Positions 49,501 to 57,063 of a stretch of 64,000 bases of DNA are shown one piece after another. The stretch is from the NCBI RefSeq assembly GCF_023343835.1, contig NC_064435.1, positions 82,594,134 to 82,658,133 of the forward strand, given 5' to 3'. Below the pieces are notes generated by a model. It was not told the origin of the DNA and did not search any database. It saw only the letters and a list, made by a program, of their open reading frames with translations. The position numbers and the translations under genes were made by a program. How positions within the stretch are numbered: the stretch's first letter is position 1; each line of letters opens with the position of its first letter. This DNA is from Lagopus muta (lineage: Eukaryota; Chordata; Aves; Galliformes; Phasianidae).

Positions 49501-49619
49501 GCTCTGGCTCACGTTCAGGCTCACGCAGTGGATCTAGGAGGGGAAGTTTTGATGCATCGGCAACTTCTTCATATTCTTACTCATACTCAACCTTCAGCAG
49601 TGGGTCTATTGGGCGCTAG
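13389..49619 (+). CDS. DSP: Desmoplakin, spliced CDS of 24 exons (full length, DSPI-type, 2863 aa)
   Basis: Desmoplakin is the plakin-family cytolinker of desmosomes. Its head binds plakophilin and plakoglobin at the membrane plaque and its tail binds keratin, desmin or vimentin filaments. I joined 24 exons using GT-AG junctions, phase and similarity to human DSP as I know it; the sum is 8589 coding nt plus stop. Layout by residue: head 1-66; plakin domain to about 1056, with an SH3 near 467-524; coiled-coil rod about 1056-1950; plakin-repeat domains A about 1967-2215, B about 2251-2453 and C about 2604-2818; Gly-Ser-Arg tail 2819-2838; C-terminus 2863. The reading frame has no frameshift or internal stop. 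Compared with human it has about 9 extra residues in exon 1, 2 fewer around exons 14-15, and about 15 fewer in the B-C linker and tail. The start is the second ATG of the CpG-island leader and has G at -3. Confidence 0.97.
13497..13517 (+). repeat. (GGC)7 coding trinucleotide repeat, seven Gly
   Basis: Seven perfect GGC codons encode Gly37-Gly43 of desmoplakin. Human DSP has four Gly at the matching place. Pure GGC codon use makes it prone to length change. Confidence 0.9.
15866..15890. repeat. Five tandem CCGTG pentamers
   Basis: Five perfect CCGTG units lie in intron 1, in an otherwise moderate-GC stretch. It is a simple pentamer microsatellite. Confidence 0.85.
16316..16390 (-). mobile_element. 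CR1 LINE 3' end fragment, antisense, in DSP intron 1
   Basis: GGAATCACAGAATCATTTGA followed by GTTGGAAGGGA and CTGGTCCAACTCCCCTGC is the reverse complement of a CR1 3' terminus; only about 75 bp remain. Confidence 0.85.
17441..17612 (-). mobile_element. CR1 LINE 3' fragment, antisense, in DSP intron 1
   Basis: TTGGAAGGGACCTCTGGAGG, GAGACTCCACAGCTTCTCTT and CAGCCTGTTCCAGTGTCTGT are standard antisense CR1 words. The far end fades near CCTCACAGTAAAGAGATC. Confidence 0.88.
18249..18474 (+). mobile_element. CR1 LINE 3' end, sense, in DSP intron 1
   Basis: GAAAGAGGGGAGGTTTAGAT, GTGGGTGCCCCATCCACAGA, GGCCAGGTTGGATGGGGC and a terminal CTATTCTATGATTCT identify a well-kept sense 3' end. Confidence 0.92.
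18829..18900 (-). mobile_element. CR1 LINE 3' end fragment, antisense, in DSP intron 1
   Basis: AGAATCACAGAATCACAGAA and GGTTGGAAAAGACCTATGAG followed by CATCCAGTCCAACCATCC are the reverse complement of a CR1 3' terminus. Confidence 0.9.
21552..21654 (+). CDS. DSP: DSP exon 2, residues 66-100
   Basis: The exon encodes a segment containing [20 protein letters not shown], which matches human DSP closely and belongs to the plakophilin-binding head. The acceptor is CCCCAACAG|T and the donor CCT|GTGAGT. A second AG four bases into the exon would shift the frame and is not used here. Confidence 0.96.
23256..23404 (+). CDS. DSP: DSP exon 3, residues 101-149 plus two bases of codon 150
   Basis: It encodes ELKYGDGVQ followed by the [20 protein letters not shown] helix at the start of the spectrin-repeat region, close to the human sequence. 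The acceptor is TTTTAG|G. The donor AAAAG|GTATTA is a poor match to consensus, and reading through it stays open for about 75 codons before a stop. Confidence 0.96.
23706..23880 (+). CDS. DSP: DSP exon 4, residues 150-208
   Basis: It encodes [19 protein letters not shown], then a Ser/Gly-rich loop ([19 protein letters not shown]) that is conserved in position with mammals, and ends with WMRQQK. It lies at the start of the plakin domain. Donor AAG|GTAAGT is a near-perfect consensus. Confidence 0.96.
26469..26597 (+). CDS. DSP: DSP exon 5, residues 209-251
   Basis: It encodes [18 protein letters not shown] and [14 protein letters not shown], a spectrin-repeat helix pair matching human DSP. The exon length is a multiple of three and both ends are phase 0. 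Acceptor TTCCTAG, donor GTAATT. Confidence 0.96.
27693..27743 (+). CDS. DSP: DSP exon 6, residues 252-268
   Basis: This 51-nt exon encodes [17 protein letters not shown], part of a spectrin-repeat helix matching human REKSAIYQLEEEYENLL. Both ends are phase 0. Acceptor TATTTCAG, donor GTGAGC. Confidence 0.95.
28577..28738 (+). CDS. DSP: DSP exon 7, residues 269-322
   Basis: It encodes the highly conserved [20 protein letters not shown] segment of the plakin domain and ends QEAFS. Phase 0 at both ends. Acceptor CCTTGCAG, donor GTAAGA. Confidence 0.97.
29705..29809 (+). CDS. DSP: DSP exon 8, residues 323-357
   Basis: It encodes [20 protein letters not shown] and [15 protein letters not shown], almost identical to human. 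Phase 0 at both ends. Acceptor GGTTATTAG, donor GTGAGT. Confidence 0.97.
30933..31028 (+). CDS. DSP: DSP exon 9, residues 358-389
   Basis: It encodes [20 protein letters not shown] and [12 protein letters not shown], essentially the human sequence. The Trp-rich pattern is typical of a spectrin-repeat first helix. Phase 0 at both ends. Acceptor TTTCTTAG, donor GTGGGT. Confidence 0.97.
31562..31687 (+). CDS. DSP: DSP exon 10, residues 390-431
   Basis: It encodes [20 protein letters not shown] and [10 protein letters not shown], spectrin-repeat helices just before the SH3 insertion. Phase 0 at both ends. Acceptor TCCTGTAG, donor GTACTG. Confidence 0.97.
32087..32239 (+). CDS. DSP: DSP exon 11, residues 432-482
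   Basis: It encodes [20 protein letters not shown] and [20 protein letters not shown], leading into the SH3 domain (KALCDYKQD). Phase 0 at both ends. Acceptor CTTTGCAG, donor GTAATG. Confidence 0.97.
33369..33523 (+). CDS. DSP: DSP exon 12, residues 483-533 plus two bases of codon 534
   Basis: It encodes the core of the SH3 domain inserted in a plakin spectrin repeat: [15 protein letters not shown], then [14 protein letters not shown]. Plakin SH3 domains lack several residues needed for classical proline-peptide binding; that is family knowledge, not seen here. Acceptor CTTACAG, donor AA|GTGAGT. Confidence 0.97.
34054..34180 (+). CDS. DSP: DSP exon 13, residues 534-576
   Basis: It encodes [20 protein letters not shown] and [18 protein letters not shown], nearly invariant between birds and mammals. 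It belongs to the spectrin repeat that follows the SH3. Acceptor CATCTCAG, donor GTGAGA. Confidence 0.97.
34698..34902 (+). CDS. DSP: DSP exon 14, residues 577-644 plus one base of codon 645
   Basis: It encodes [39 protein letters not shown] and [17 protein letters not shown]. The last part enters a proline/glutamine-rich loop that differs from mammals. Acceptor ATTTCAG, donor ACAG|GTTTGT. Confidence 0.96.
35403..35620 (+). CDS. DSP: DSP exon 15, residues 645-717
   Basis: The first half ([20 protein letters not shown]) is poorly conserved with mammals and two residues shorter across the exon 14-15 boundary. The second half ([20 protein letters not shown]) is a conserved spectrin-repeat helix. 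Acceptor CTTTACAG, donor GAG|GTAACT. Confidence 0.95.
36390..36556 (+). CDS. DSP: DSP exon 16, residues 718-772 plus two bases of codon 773
   Basis: It encodes [20 protein letters not shown] and [17 protein letters not shown], matching human DSP. Acceptor CTCTTCAG, donor ACAG|GTAAGA. Confidence 0.96.
36871..37009 (+). CDS. DSP: DSP exon 17, residues 773-819
   Basis: It encodes [20 protein letters not shown] and [14 protein letters not shown], a spectrin-repeat helix pair. Acceptor TACTGTAG, donor AAG|GTGAGA. Confidence 0.96.
38339..38532 (+). CDS. DSP: DSP exon 18, residues 820-883 plus two bases of codon 884
   Basis: It encodes [20 protein letters not shown] and [17 protein letters not shown], with the conserved DRWQR of a late spectrin repeat. 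The acceptor follows a T-rich tract ending CTCTCCAG. The donor ACAG|GTTTGC is weak but matches phase and homology. Confidence 0.96.
39344..39506 (+). CDS. DSP: DSP exon 19, residues 884-938
   Basis: It encodes [37 protein letters not shown] and RYLHDQK, matching human DSP. Acceptor TTTTTCTAG, donor AAG|GTATGC. Confidence 0.96.
40096..40179 (+). CDS. DSP: DSP exon 20, residues 939-966
   Basis: It encodes [20 protein letters not shown] and DQCSAAIK. Phase 0 at both ends. Acceptor CTTGACAG, donor AAG|GTACTT. Confidence 0.95.
41054..41161 (+). CDS. DSP: DSP exon 21, residues 967-1002
   Basis: It encodes [20 protein letters not shown] and [16 protein letters not shown] at the end of the plakin domain. 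Phase 0 at both ends. Acceptor TTTTACAG, donor GAG|GTATCT. Confidence 0.96.
41791..41889 (+). CDS. DSP: DSP exon 22, residues 1003-1035
   Basis: It encodes [20 protein letters not shown] and LKSMEDLK, the junction of the plakin domain with the rod. Phase 0 at both ends. Acceptor TTTTCAAG, donor AAG|GTAATC. Confidence 0.96.
42704..44995 (+). CDS. DSP: DSP exon 23, residues 1036-1799 (coiled-coil rod)
   Basis: This 2292-nt exon encodes most of the rod, which forms parallel coiled-coil dimers. It is rich in Glu, Lys, Gln, Arg and Leu with heptad spacing. It holds an internal duplication of about 156 residues: ELAKVRN recurs at residues about 1198 and 1354, as does NKYETEINI. The long form ends at GAG|GTATTC, a weak donor; reading on adds 32 codons to a stop at 45092-45094. 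Two stronger in-frame donors lie inside, after 43201 and 43669, and would shorten the rod. Human DSPII uses the position matching 43201. Confidence 0.97.
43199..43207 (+). promoter_or_regulatory. DSP: Internal alternative splice donor of exon 23 (DSPII type)
   Basis: AAG|GTAAGA is a near-consensus donor lying in frame after Lys1201. Joining it to exon 24 (phase 0) removes residues 1202-1799 (598 residues) and gives 2265 aa. From my alignment this matches human Lys1194, the DSPII junction, which removes 599 residues to give 2272 aa. Use in this species is inferred. Confidence 0.85.
43667..43675 (+). promoter_or_regulatory. DSP: Second internal alternative splice donor of exon 23 (DSPIa-type candidate)
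   Basis: AAG|GTAAGG lies in frame after Lys1357, exactly 468 nt after the DSPII-type donor and in the same ELAK|VRN context. Joining it to exon 24 would remove 442 residues and leave 2421 aa. That is close to the length I recall for the minor human isoform DSPIa (about 2428 aa), but I cannot verify that isoform's exact junction here. Confidence 0.6.
44996..46424 (+). other. DSP: DSP intron 23
   Basis: The intron is 1429 bp, from donor GTATTC to acceptor AAATTTTAG. It contains a short AT run near 45930 and nothing else I recognise. It is the last intron, and the three possible exon 23 donors would all join the acceptor at its end. Confidence 0.85.
46425..49619 (+). CDS. DSP: DSP exon 24, residues 1800-2863 (rod end, plakin-repeat domains, tail)
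   Basis: The coiled coil ends near residue 1951 (RPYGSH). Then come three plakin-repeat domains that bind intermediate filaments: A about 1967-2215, B about 2251-2453 and C about 2604-2818. Signature repeats of the type LLEAQ-ATGG-IDP occur near residues 2054, 2130, 2297, 2373, 2644 and, diverged, 2721. A conserved linker joins B and C; the Ser-rich part after it is about 12 residues shorter than in human. The tail has five Gly-Ser-Arg units (2819-2838), then GSF with Ser2840, which matches human Ser2849, a site whose phosphorylation is known to control filament binding. Stop TAG at 49617-49619. Confidence 0.97.
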   Translation, partial: ASNRIQESKNQYNHIMQERETLLIKMSALEQDKARLQRLEEELNRLKVNLESESRLKQRLENEKQQILNDLNQWKNQHSRTEESIRKIQCEREKSEREKNTLRSEIERLQMEIKRIEERYRCRLEETAVKSQSELESERLRLQREIEKLKQRPYGSHRSTQTEEDFCIDASKLVFNGLRKKITAMQLYECQLIDKLTLDKLLKGQRSVEEVAADIEPFLKGAGAIAGVSVLPRQKYSFVEAKRNQLLTAENAVLLLEAQAATGGVIDPHRNEVLTVDSAIARDLIDFDDREQIYTAEKAITGFKDPFSGKTVPLSEAMKKNLIDRETGMRLLEAQLAVGGIVDPVNSVFLPKDVALSRGLIDKDLYRILNNCQSTTKNFIDPSTKKAVTYMQLKEKCRIEPHTGLLLLPVQKRSMSFQGIRQPVSADALLEAGIIKESTRNDLERGAITVEEVSERIIDFLQGSSCIAGIYNEATKEKLGIYQAMKIGLVRPGTALELLEAQAATGFIVDPVSNARLPVEEAYKRGLVGIEFKEKLLSAERAVTGYKDPETGNIISLFQAMNKELIERGHGIRLLEAQIATGGIIDPKESYRLPVETAYKRGYFNEELNQILSDPSDDTKGFFDPNTEENLTYLQLKERCIKDDATGLCLLPLREKKKVVHTSQKNTLRKRRVVIVDPETNREMSVQEAYSKGLIDFDTYTELAEQECEWEEITITGSDGSSRVVLVDRKTGSQYDIQDAIDKGLVEKKFFDQYRSGSLSLTQFADMISCRNGTDEVFRHESVTRSPTVLSVRSSSSLIRSGSFSETPDECSPIAAIFDTENLEKISISEAIQRGIVDSITGQRLLEAQACTGGIICPTTGQRLSLQEATNQGIIDQDMATRLKPAQKAFIGFEGIKSGRKRMSAAEAVKEKWLPYEAGQRFLEFQYLTGGLVDPEVRGRISIEEAIRNSLIDGRAAQKLQDTNSYPKILTCPKTKLKISYKDAMNRSMVEDITGLKLLEAASVSSKGISSPYNVSSAPGSRSGSRSGSRSGSRSGSRRGSFDASATSSYSYSYSTFSSGSIGR
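49482..49541 (+). repeat. DSP: Five 12-bp units coding Gly-Ser-Arg-Ser/Arg
   Basis: Five tandem four-residue units (GSRS four times, then GSRR) encode residues 2819-2838. Human DSP has six by my recollection. In mammals the arginines here are methylated and the serines phosphorylated by GSK3, which regulates filament attachment; that is established for mammals and inferred for this species. Confidence 0.9.
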
Positions 49620-49766
49620 TAAGTGAGGGAACATGAATGCATTTTAATATCATCTAGCTTAGTCTATATCCCCTTTCCTAAATCAACAGCTGATTAACTG
49701 AAAGCAATATAGTTTGTGGTCCTGTTGTTACTTGCACAAGCAAGACCACTTTGCTGAAACAAAGGA

Positions 49767-49772
49767 AATAAA
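49767..49772 (+). terminator. DSP: Proximal polyadenylation signal AATAAA
   Basis: Canonical hexamer 148 nt after the stop, followed by a T-rich stretch (TTTAAGTCTTTTCTGGGTG). It could give a short 3' UTR; its use is uncertain. Confidence 0.45.
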
Positions 49773-50352
49773 GGCATGTCCAAAAAACTTTAAGTCTTTT
49801 CTGGGTGTGTTCAATGTCTGAAAAAGCTGTAAAATGCCTGAACACAGATTTGTGGAGAAGAGGATAGGGGAATGCAAGAAGTCATGTTTGTGAATTTTGA
49901 TTTTCAGTTGCCATTTCCTTTTAGTGTTGGATTTTTAATGGGTCTCTGTATATTTTAAATACTGTCATTTGCCTTCTCCTATTAACTGTAACTGTCAACT
50001 CATAAACTGATAGCTGAGGTTTTAAAGTCCTGAAGTTTGGTTTGTTTGTTTTTTTTTCCACATAGAGCCTTTCTCAATTTGCTATTACAGAGAAAAAATA
50101 GACTGTGGATAGAAAATACCTTAAATATTGGTCTATAATCTATGCTATAACATGAAAAGCTGTCTTCCAAATGTTCTGCTTCTTTATGTTTGTCTGGCCA
50201 TTTTCTTACGTATAACTTGGTGAATATAAAGGGCTGGTATTAGGCTGGGCTTTTGTGTTACTGTTACCTGTATGTTTTCTACTGTTTTGCTTTATTTCCA
50301 TGTAACAAAAAATACACATAAATCTAACTGCACCACATCAGCTATCCTGGGC

Positions 50353-50358
50353 AATAAA
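50353..50358 (+). terminator. DSP: Probable main polyadenylation signal AATAAA of DSP
   Basis: Canonical hexamer followed within 30 nt by a T/G-rich element (TATTTGTTGTGTGCTTATT), the usual downstream element. Cleavage is expected near 50370-50380. Confidence 0.65.
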
Positions 50359-50375
50359 CCTTTGCAGTTTTAAAC

Positions 50376-53300
50376 TATTTGTTGTGTGCTTATTAAACAG
50401 AGCTATGAATGCTGTTAGAGATAGGAATTATAGAAAGGACCTTTTAGAAAAGAAAGAAGTAATAGTCTTGTTGTAAAAACAGCAGATTGGCATCATCAAA
50501 AATAATGTGCCTGTACATCATTTTTATGAGTACAGACTTTTGATTCTGTGTTTTCAGAAGGAAAGTGAAGATTGCACCAATAATGAAAACTGCTCTAGAA
50601 GCAGAAAGCCAGTTTCCACAGTTGAATTCCACAGCTGACTGTCGGCTTGATTTCTTCTGCTCATGAGCCTTTGTCTCTGCAGCTACAACAGACTATGAGT
50701 TAGATTCTCCCTTGTGCATCATTCAGTTTTGGACAGCGAGCAGAACAAAGATAAGTGACTGGACTTTGCCAAACAGTCTAGTGGAATAGGAGGGTCTTTC
50801 AGAAATCTAAACAGTCATGTCCTGTGGTGTCCAGCCACCTCTGGTGGCCCCCGAAAACCTAGAAAATAGCAAGCACGTATCACTGTTTGTGTGATGGCTT
50901 CCTGTTGCAAGTTCTGCTAGCAGCCTGCTGTCTTCTTGTACCTGAGGTCTCTCCTGAGCTCAGAAAGCAGAGCAGGGCTGAGCACTGGACTCAGGGCATG
51001 ATTTGAAGCTGCTTAGTTGCTGTGGCTGTTCTCAGCCATGGCAGAAAATGTCTGTGTCTGTTGAGAGCATCGTGTCCTCTCCTGCATACAGCAGAGTGCC
51101 AATACCTCTGGTTGGTATTGTGTTCCTACCTCTGTTATCACTTAAAATAATGTAGTATGGTTTTAGACAAATACCAGTACAGAGCTTTAAATGAAAAAAC
51201 TATTAGTGTAATTTGCCAGTATAAGTCTTCCTATAAGTAGTTGAAACACGTAGCAGGCTTTTAGCTGTGTATCATGTAGGGATTTTACCTGTCTATCAGT
51301 TCTATGATTTGTTACAGGTAAAAAGACTAAATTGATAGGAACAAATGCTAATCACTGTCAATGGTGCTGCATGATTTTTGTAGCATATTCTTTTCCCAGG
51401 GTGAAAATAGATTGGATTTTGATAGTTTTGTCTCTGCTGAAGCATAGCTTCTAACCTGAAAAGTGTTTCCAGTATCTTCTGAAGATTATACCAACATCTA
51501 AATTCTCTCCCATACATAAAGTATTCTCCATTACTGGACTAAGAAACTAAGTGAACTGCTACAAGTCAGTAGGGACCTCTGTAGAAAGTAGGTGATAAAG
51601 TGATAAATCTGTCCGTGAGGAAATTCCATAGCTTCTGAGGTTTGCTTACAGCTGAAATTCATTAGCTGTACCATGGGGGAGAACTCGGTGCCTGAGTAGC
51701 TTTCTGACTGGTAGCGAGAAACAGCTGTGGGTGGTTTTTTCTTTGTTTGCTTTTAGGCCCCTAATCAAAATCTGTTGCAGCAATTTTAAATGCAGAGAAG
51801 GTTGCAGTGCTAAAAATGACCTTTTTACTGAAAAAAAGCCTGCAATTGGGTGCCTGCACTTGGCACAGACTGGGGAATTCTGTCTTCCTTTGAGGCACGG
51901 TTGCTAGCTGCATGTAAATTCTGTGCAAGAGCCAGCTGAATGGCAGCTGAGCTGAGGGTAGGCAGCAGGTGGGCAAGAAACTGATAATTCGGAGGTGCCA
52001 GAGAGTTCTCCTCTGTAGTAAAAAGGTGCAGAGGAAGGAGCTGGAGGAAGAGCTCCCCTTCTCCAGAGCTGAAGTTTGGTAGCTGCAGCCCCGTATGGTC
52101 AGACAGCAGAGATACAACAGGTATGAGCAGCAGGAGGGCAAGTTGTTGGATGTGCTCAATGTGGGTGCGTGTTTCTGAGGCAGCATATGGTGCTGGTGAG
52201 ATAAGAGAGCTGTACCTGGGTACACCCGGGTTGTTCTGTTGTGGTGTGGTGCTATGGGGACAAAGAAGTGAATGTGAAGCTTTAGGGTAGGGTGTTCACA
52301 GGCTCAGCACTTCTTGCATGGAAGATGAAATGTTTTTTTTCTATTTGCCTTGAACGAATGACTGGTAATTTTGAATTTTCATCTCTGCTGAGACAGCAGC
52401 TCTTCAATATTAAAAATCCAAGGTAGACTTGTTGGCCCAGCCTGTGCCTGTGAGCACTTCCCCGTGTGGAGGGGGTGCTGGGTGAGACGTGTCCATTAGC
52501 AGCCTTGGGGCTCACAGTCAATTCCCCAAATCCACTGCTTCCTCCCTGTGCCTGGGGACAGAAGATAGGGCTGATAGATCCATTGTGTACATCCACCCTG
52601 TTCAGTGGAAAAACGAGTGCCTTGCATGCTGACTTGGCTGGAGAGTATTTGGTTATTAGCAGGGTCAGCTCCTTACAGAGCTGGGCTTTGCTCTGATCAG
52701 GAGAGGAATTTATTTCTGAGGGTTTTCTTGGAGTGAAACACCTTGATGCTGGGGATTTACTGTCCATCTGCTTCTGGGCTGGGAAAAGGCTGCTCCTTAG
52801 GGCCCAAAGTACGTGGAAAACAACACAGCTTGCACAGCAGTGCATGAGCCAGTTTTGTCTGTCTTTTGCAACTTTGTAATGCATGTATAGCATGGTTGAC
52901 TAATTGTCTAGCCTTTTGAATATGAAAGATGGGTGGGGAATATTTACAGAATAGCTTTATGTGACAGTGTAAAATTGGGTTATTAGATTATAAGTATTTA
53001 CAATGAGCGTGGGTGTGGTGCTTTTTTAACTTGTTTATATTTCAATTTTCTGTGTATTCTTCTAAAATAAATCTCTGTGAGTCGTTCTCTTTGAAGTTTC
53101 TGTGCATCTAGGCTGTTCTGAGATGAGTGGGATTCACTTGTCGTGTGTAGCTGTCTCAGAGTTATCTTATATTTGGAAATGCAAGTTTCTTACGTGCCAG
53201 GCAACATGCACAATCCCTGTGTACCTCAAAGCAGGCTGTGTGTAGGCTCTCTGCTCGTGTTAACTATCCTGGTGTTAACAACTATGCATCTGTAACATGA

Positions 53301-53520
53301 GGCTAATATTTTTTTTTCCTCCTCACAGTAACACCAAATGCACAGTTGGTACATGTATAACTGCATCCTGTAATAAGCAGAGCAATGTCTTGAGTTCTAT
53401 TCATCACAGAGTATGTTTCAGCTTCAGTAGATCAGCAACATATTTCATGGTAGTGTAAATCCAGTGGGATGCTCTACTGGTGGGAGTTGAATATCCATCT
53501 GCTAATATACCAGATACTTC
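50376..53520. other. Intergenic sequence downstream of DSP
   Basis: No exon recognised. A canonical AATAAA on the + strand at 53066-53071 with a TCTGTG/TTCTCT-rich follow-up might mark a distal 3' end. Minus-strand open frames of 154 and 203 codons (51761-52225 and 52282-52893) have mixed, low-information composition and resemble no protein I know. Confidence 0.5.
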
Positions 53521-53529
53521 TGTTGCTGA

Positions 53530-53810
53530 TCTCTCTGCGGATTCCTGTTCTGTTGGCAATGTTTCTGATGCAGCCTAGGAGCTGTTGGCCCTGGCCATCT
53601 GGGCACACTGCTGGTTCATGTTCAGCTGCCTGTTAATCAGCACCACCAGATCTTTTTCTGCTTGGAGGCTTTTCATCCACACTGCTCTGAGCCTGCTGTG
53701 TGGACTTGTGACCCAAGTGCAGCACCTGGCACTAAACCTTGTTGAAAGTCATACGGAGCATTGAGCTAGCTTATCTGGCTCCCTCTGCAAACCTTCCAAA
53801 CCCTGACAGA
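53530..53810 (-). mobile_element. CR1 LINE fragment, antisense, internal part
   Basis: CACACTGCTGGTTCATGTTC, CACCACCAGATCTTTTTCTG and GTGCAGCACCTGGCACT are antisense words from the CR1 region upstream of the 3' UTR. Diverged; limits approximate. Confidence 0.75.
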
Positions 53811-55321
53811 GAGAAACATGCAGGGGATGCTGTTGCTAAATATTGATGAGTACCTTACTGCAAGTACACCCTTTACTATATAAAAAGCCTTCCTGTTCCT
53901 ATGAAGTTGCATTTAATGTTTAATGGCTAAATAAGTAGTAAACAGAGGATAAAATCATTCAATAAAGCTGAACTGTCATTCAACCTTATCTCAGAGAACT
54001 TGATAGTAATCTAAGCAAACTGTGCAACCCTGACTCTGGGGACTTTAGGTTTCCTACCTTGTTCCCCAGTTGCCTCCTACACTCTGGGAAATCCAAAATG
54101 TCCTCTGGGGCCAGACTCACTATTAAGTCCAGGCAGACCAGTTTTTCCCTTTTCAAAATGTTGCTGACTTCATTTATTTTTATTATGCCAAGAATAATGT
54201 ATTTGTTTTCATAAGAGGAGGGGTGGGGGGGAACACAAAACAAAGAACGAAGTCCTGGGAAGGTTTTACAAACAATCGAGGACAGAACAGGGATAGCACT
54301 TGGATTCTTGGATGAGCTATGGAGTTTGAAGACAGAATCAAATGTTTCTTCTTCAGATATCTTTATTTTTAAAACTTAGTTCTATTTTAAAATGTTGCAA
54401 TAAACATTTTCATTTAGGAAATATCAGGGAAAGTCTTTGAACCTGTCTTGCTTTCTAGCTTTTTTTTTTCTTCCTGCCTCTTATTTGTAATACTGTTCAT
54501 GGAGTTTAAGACAGGTTTCCAAACAGCTGTAATTCCTTTGAAATTGTTTGGTTTTCTGGTGAATAATTTGAGGTGGTATGGAAAGAGGAGTAGGATGATG
54601 TCCTTGGCTATAGCCTGGAAATATTTAAGTTTCCACTTCTTTCAGGTTGATATTAGAGGCTCCAGATTCAATAAGGACCATGTTATACCCATTATGTACA
54701 TCCAGCCTGGAGAAATGGAGAATAAAATTATCTTAGATGCTGCATTCTTTCTTATCCCCCATTGCTTGAGCCCCTCTGACCTCAAATAGCCATTCTAGGC
54801 CAGATCCCTCCCTCTACCTTCAGGATACTGTGGTCTGCTCACAGCTCATTGCAGGCAATGTTTGAAGATGGGATGCAAACTCTTCTCTGGTGGTTGCCAC
54901 CTCCTCTTACTGCTGGCTTCCTGAATAGTATGGTTACCTGTGCGTGGTGAGAAAGGGATCTTACAGGCTATACCATATTGTAACAGGGCCACAATGGTTT
55001 TGTAGGCAGTCAGTACAGATCATAGGTGCTCTACGTGGAGCCCTGGTTCCAGTGACTTAGCTGTACATATTCTTAAGGAGGTTTTCCTACACAGGTGCTT
55101 TTTTTGTATGTGTGATAAGCACAAATATGTATCAAGACAGATTGAGAGGGATCAGCTTTGAGTCAGGAATACAAGCATCTGGCCAAGTCAGTGATGAGAT
55201 GCTGGTCCCTAAAATGCTCTTTGTCTTTTGTTCTCATCCGGACTTCCTTGCCCCCTCCCTCAAGCCCAGGGAATTTGCTGCTTTCTCTTACTGTACGAAC
55301 AGACTGTAGACAGTTTGAATG
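53811..55321. other. Intergenic sequence, nothing recognised
   Basis: AT-rich, with chance ORFs only. An AATAAA at 53961 has no clear downstream element. Confidence 0.55.
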
Positions 55322-55800
55322 AATTATAGAATCACTCATGTTGGAAAAGACCTTAAAAATCATTGAGTCCAACCTCGACCTAACCACACTCCCCTAACAA
55401 CTTTCTGCTAAATCATGTCCCTGAGCACCACATCCGAATGGTTTTTAAACACATCCAGGGATGGTGACTCAACCACCTCCCTGGGGAGCCTGTTCCAGTG
55501 CTTAACAACCCTTTCTGTAAAGAAGTGTTTCATGATATCCAACCTAAACTTACCCTGGCTCAACTTGAGGCCATTGCTCCTCGTCCTGTCACCGGTAAGA
55601 AGAGAACAACCCCACGCTTGCTGTAAGACCTTCCAGGTATTGAAAGAGAGCAATAAGGTCTCCCCTCAGCCTCCTCTTCCTGAGACTAAGCCCCAGATCC
55701 TTTGGTCTCCCCTTATAAGGCACATTCTCCAAGCCCTTCACAAGCCTTGTTGCCCTTCTTTGGGCCTGCTCCAGCACCTCAATGTTCTTGAATGCAGTGA
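55322..55800 (-). mobile_element. CR1 LINE 3' copy, antisense (about 480 bp)
   Basis: From its 3' end: TATAGAATCACTCATGTTGG, AATCATTGAGTCCAACCTCG, CCAGGGATGGTGACTCAACC, CCTGGGGAGCCTGTTCCAGT, then CGTCCTGTCACCGG and CTTCTTTGGGCCTGCTCCAG. Read on the minus strand it includes the end of CR1 ORF2 and the 3' UTR. The open frames here (55415-55819 +, 55408-55653 -, 55589-55777 -) are CR1 sequence. Confidence 0.95.
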
Positions 55801-56446
55801 GAACAAGTGGTTTCTCTAATTTCAGCTAGATTAAAGCCATGGCACTGGGTTACTGCTGTTACAGTCAGGAGATAAAGGAATGTGCAATGTGTGATGCTCC
55901 TTCTAACAACTGAGGTATGGCCAGCACACAAAGCTAGACGTCCAGTGTTTTTTATCTCCTGCTGTGTGTAGCTAACACTGGAAGGGTGACATATGGGGAG
56001 CACCAACTGGGATAGAATTGTATGTGAGCTCTTTATTGCAAGTGTATTTTGAAGTATATATACACGTATATTTTTAAGGAGGTAGGAGAGAAGGCAGATG
56101 GAGAAAGCTTACAAAAATTGGGAATTGGTGGTTACCTTAACTTCATGGAACATGGTTTCTACCTTTGATCAAGTATCTTTGTTTCTTTTTCATAAGATAT
56201 CAGCCTCTAGTAGAGGGAACCCAACTCAGTGACAACATGCACTCTTCTGAGAAACAGATTTCCTCATTCATAATATTTTCTGTTCCCTGACATAGCCAAC
56301 CTGAGCATTTAAGCTCAGACACATGTGAGGGTTACCTGGGCTACGTTAGGTCTAAGATAAGTGGCTACGTTCCTGATCTGTCATCTGCCAGTCTGGGCTG
56401 CACAGAAGAAATAAGCCAAAGAAAGATCAGAGATAGCAAGTTCACA
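55801..56446. other. Intergenic sequence, nothing recognised
   Basis: Spacer between two antisense CR1 copies; no element identified. Confidence 0.55.
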
Positions 56447-56722
56447 GCACAACAGAATGGCTTAGGTTGGAAGGGACCTCAAAGCCCATTTGGTTTTAAC
56501 CCTCTTCTGTGATCAGGACGCCCCCCACCAACTCAGGCTGACAAGGGCCCCATCCAACCTGGCCTTGAGTGCCTCCAGAAATAGGGCATCCACAGCTTCC
56601 CTAGGCAGTCTGTGCCAGGACCTCACTGCCCTCTGAGTAAAGAATTTCTTCCTAACCTCTCACCTAATTTCCTCCTTAAATTTAACGACATTCCCCCTTG
56701 TCCTATCACTGTTACTGTAAGA
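56447..56722 (-). mobile_element. CR1 LINE 3' fragment, antisense
   Basis: GGTTGGAAGGGACCTCAAAG, GGGCCCCATCCAACCTGGCC, ATCCACAGCTTCCCTAGGCA and CTTCCTAACCTCTCACCTAA are antisense CR1 3'-UTR words. The terminal octamers are eroded. Confidence 0.92.
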
Positions 56723-57041
56723 AGTGCATACCAAGTTCCTCTACATATGCAACACTGTGGAATGGGGATCGTGCATGCTGCTCGTCTTCCACAAATAAAA
56801 AGCAAAGTGATTTAAATAATCTCAGTCACGCAACTGATAAAGTGGCTGGATTATCTTGTCTTAGCAGTGGAAAGTTTTTGCATACAGCATCAGCATGGCT
56901 CAGAAGACATATTAGACTGTGCTGGCATGATTGCGTGTCCCAAATTTATTGGAACTGACACCTGCTCTAAAAGAATATTTAACAACAGCCTGTACCTAAA
57001 TTTTTTCATTAACATGTATAGAATCTGCTTAAAAATGTAAG

Positions 57042-57063
57042 ATATATATATATATATATATAT
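57042..57063. repeat. AT dinucleotide microsatellite
   Basis: About eleven uninterrupted AT units. Confidence 0.9.

Larger units (their letters stand above)
49620..50375 (+). other. DSP: DSP 3' UTR (end approximate)
   Basis: This AT-rich noncoding sequence follows the stop. A first AATAAA sits at 49767 and a second at 50353 is followed by a T/G-rich stretch suited to cleavage. The longer form, about 0.75 kb, fits the size of mammalian DSP 3' UTRs as I know them. The exact end is inferred. Confidence 0.7.

Noticed and set aside
55408..55819. Open frames on both strands that might be genes
   Set aside because: The sequence is an antisense CR1 LINE copy; the frames are remnants of CR1 ORF2 and its 3' UTR.
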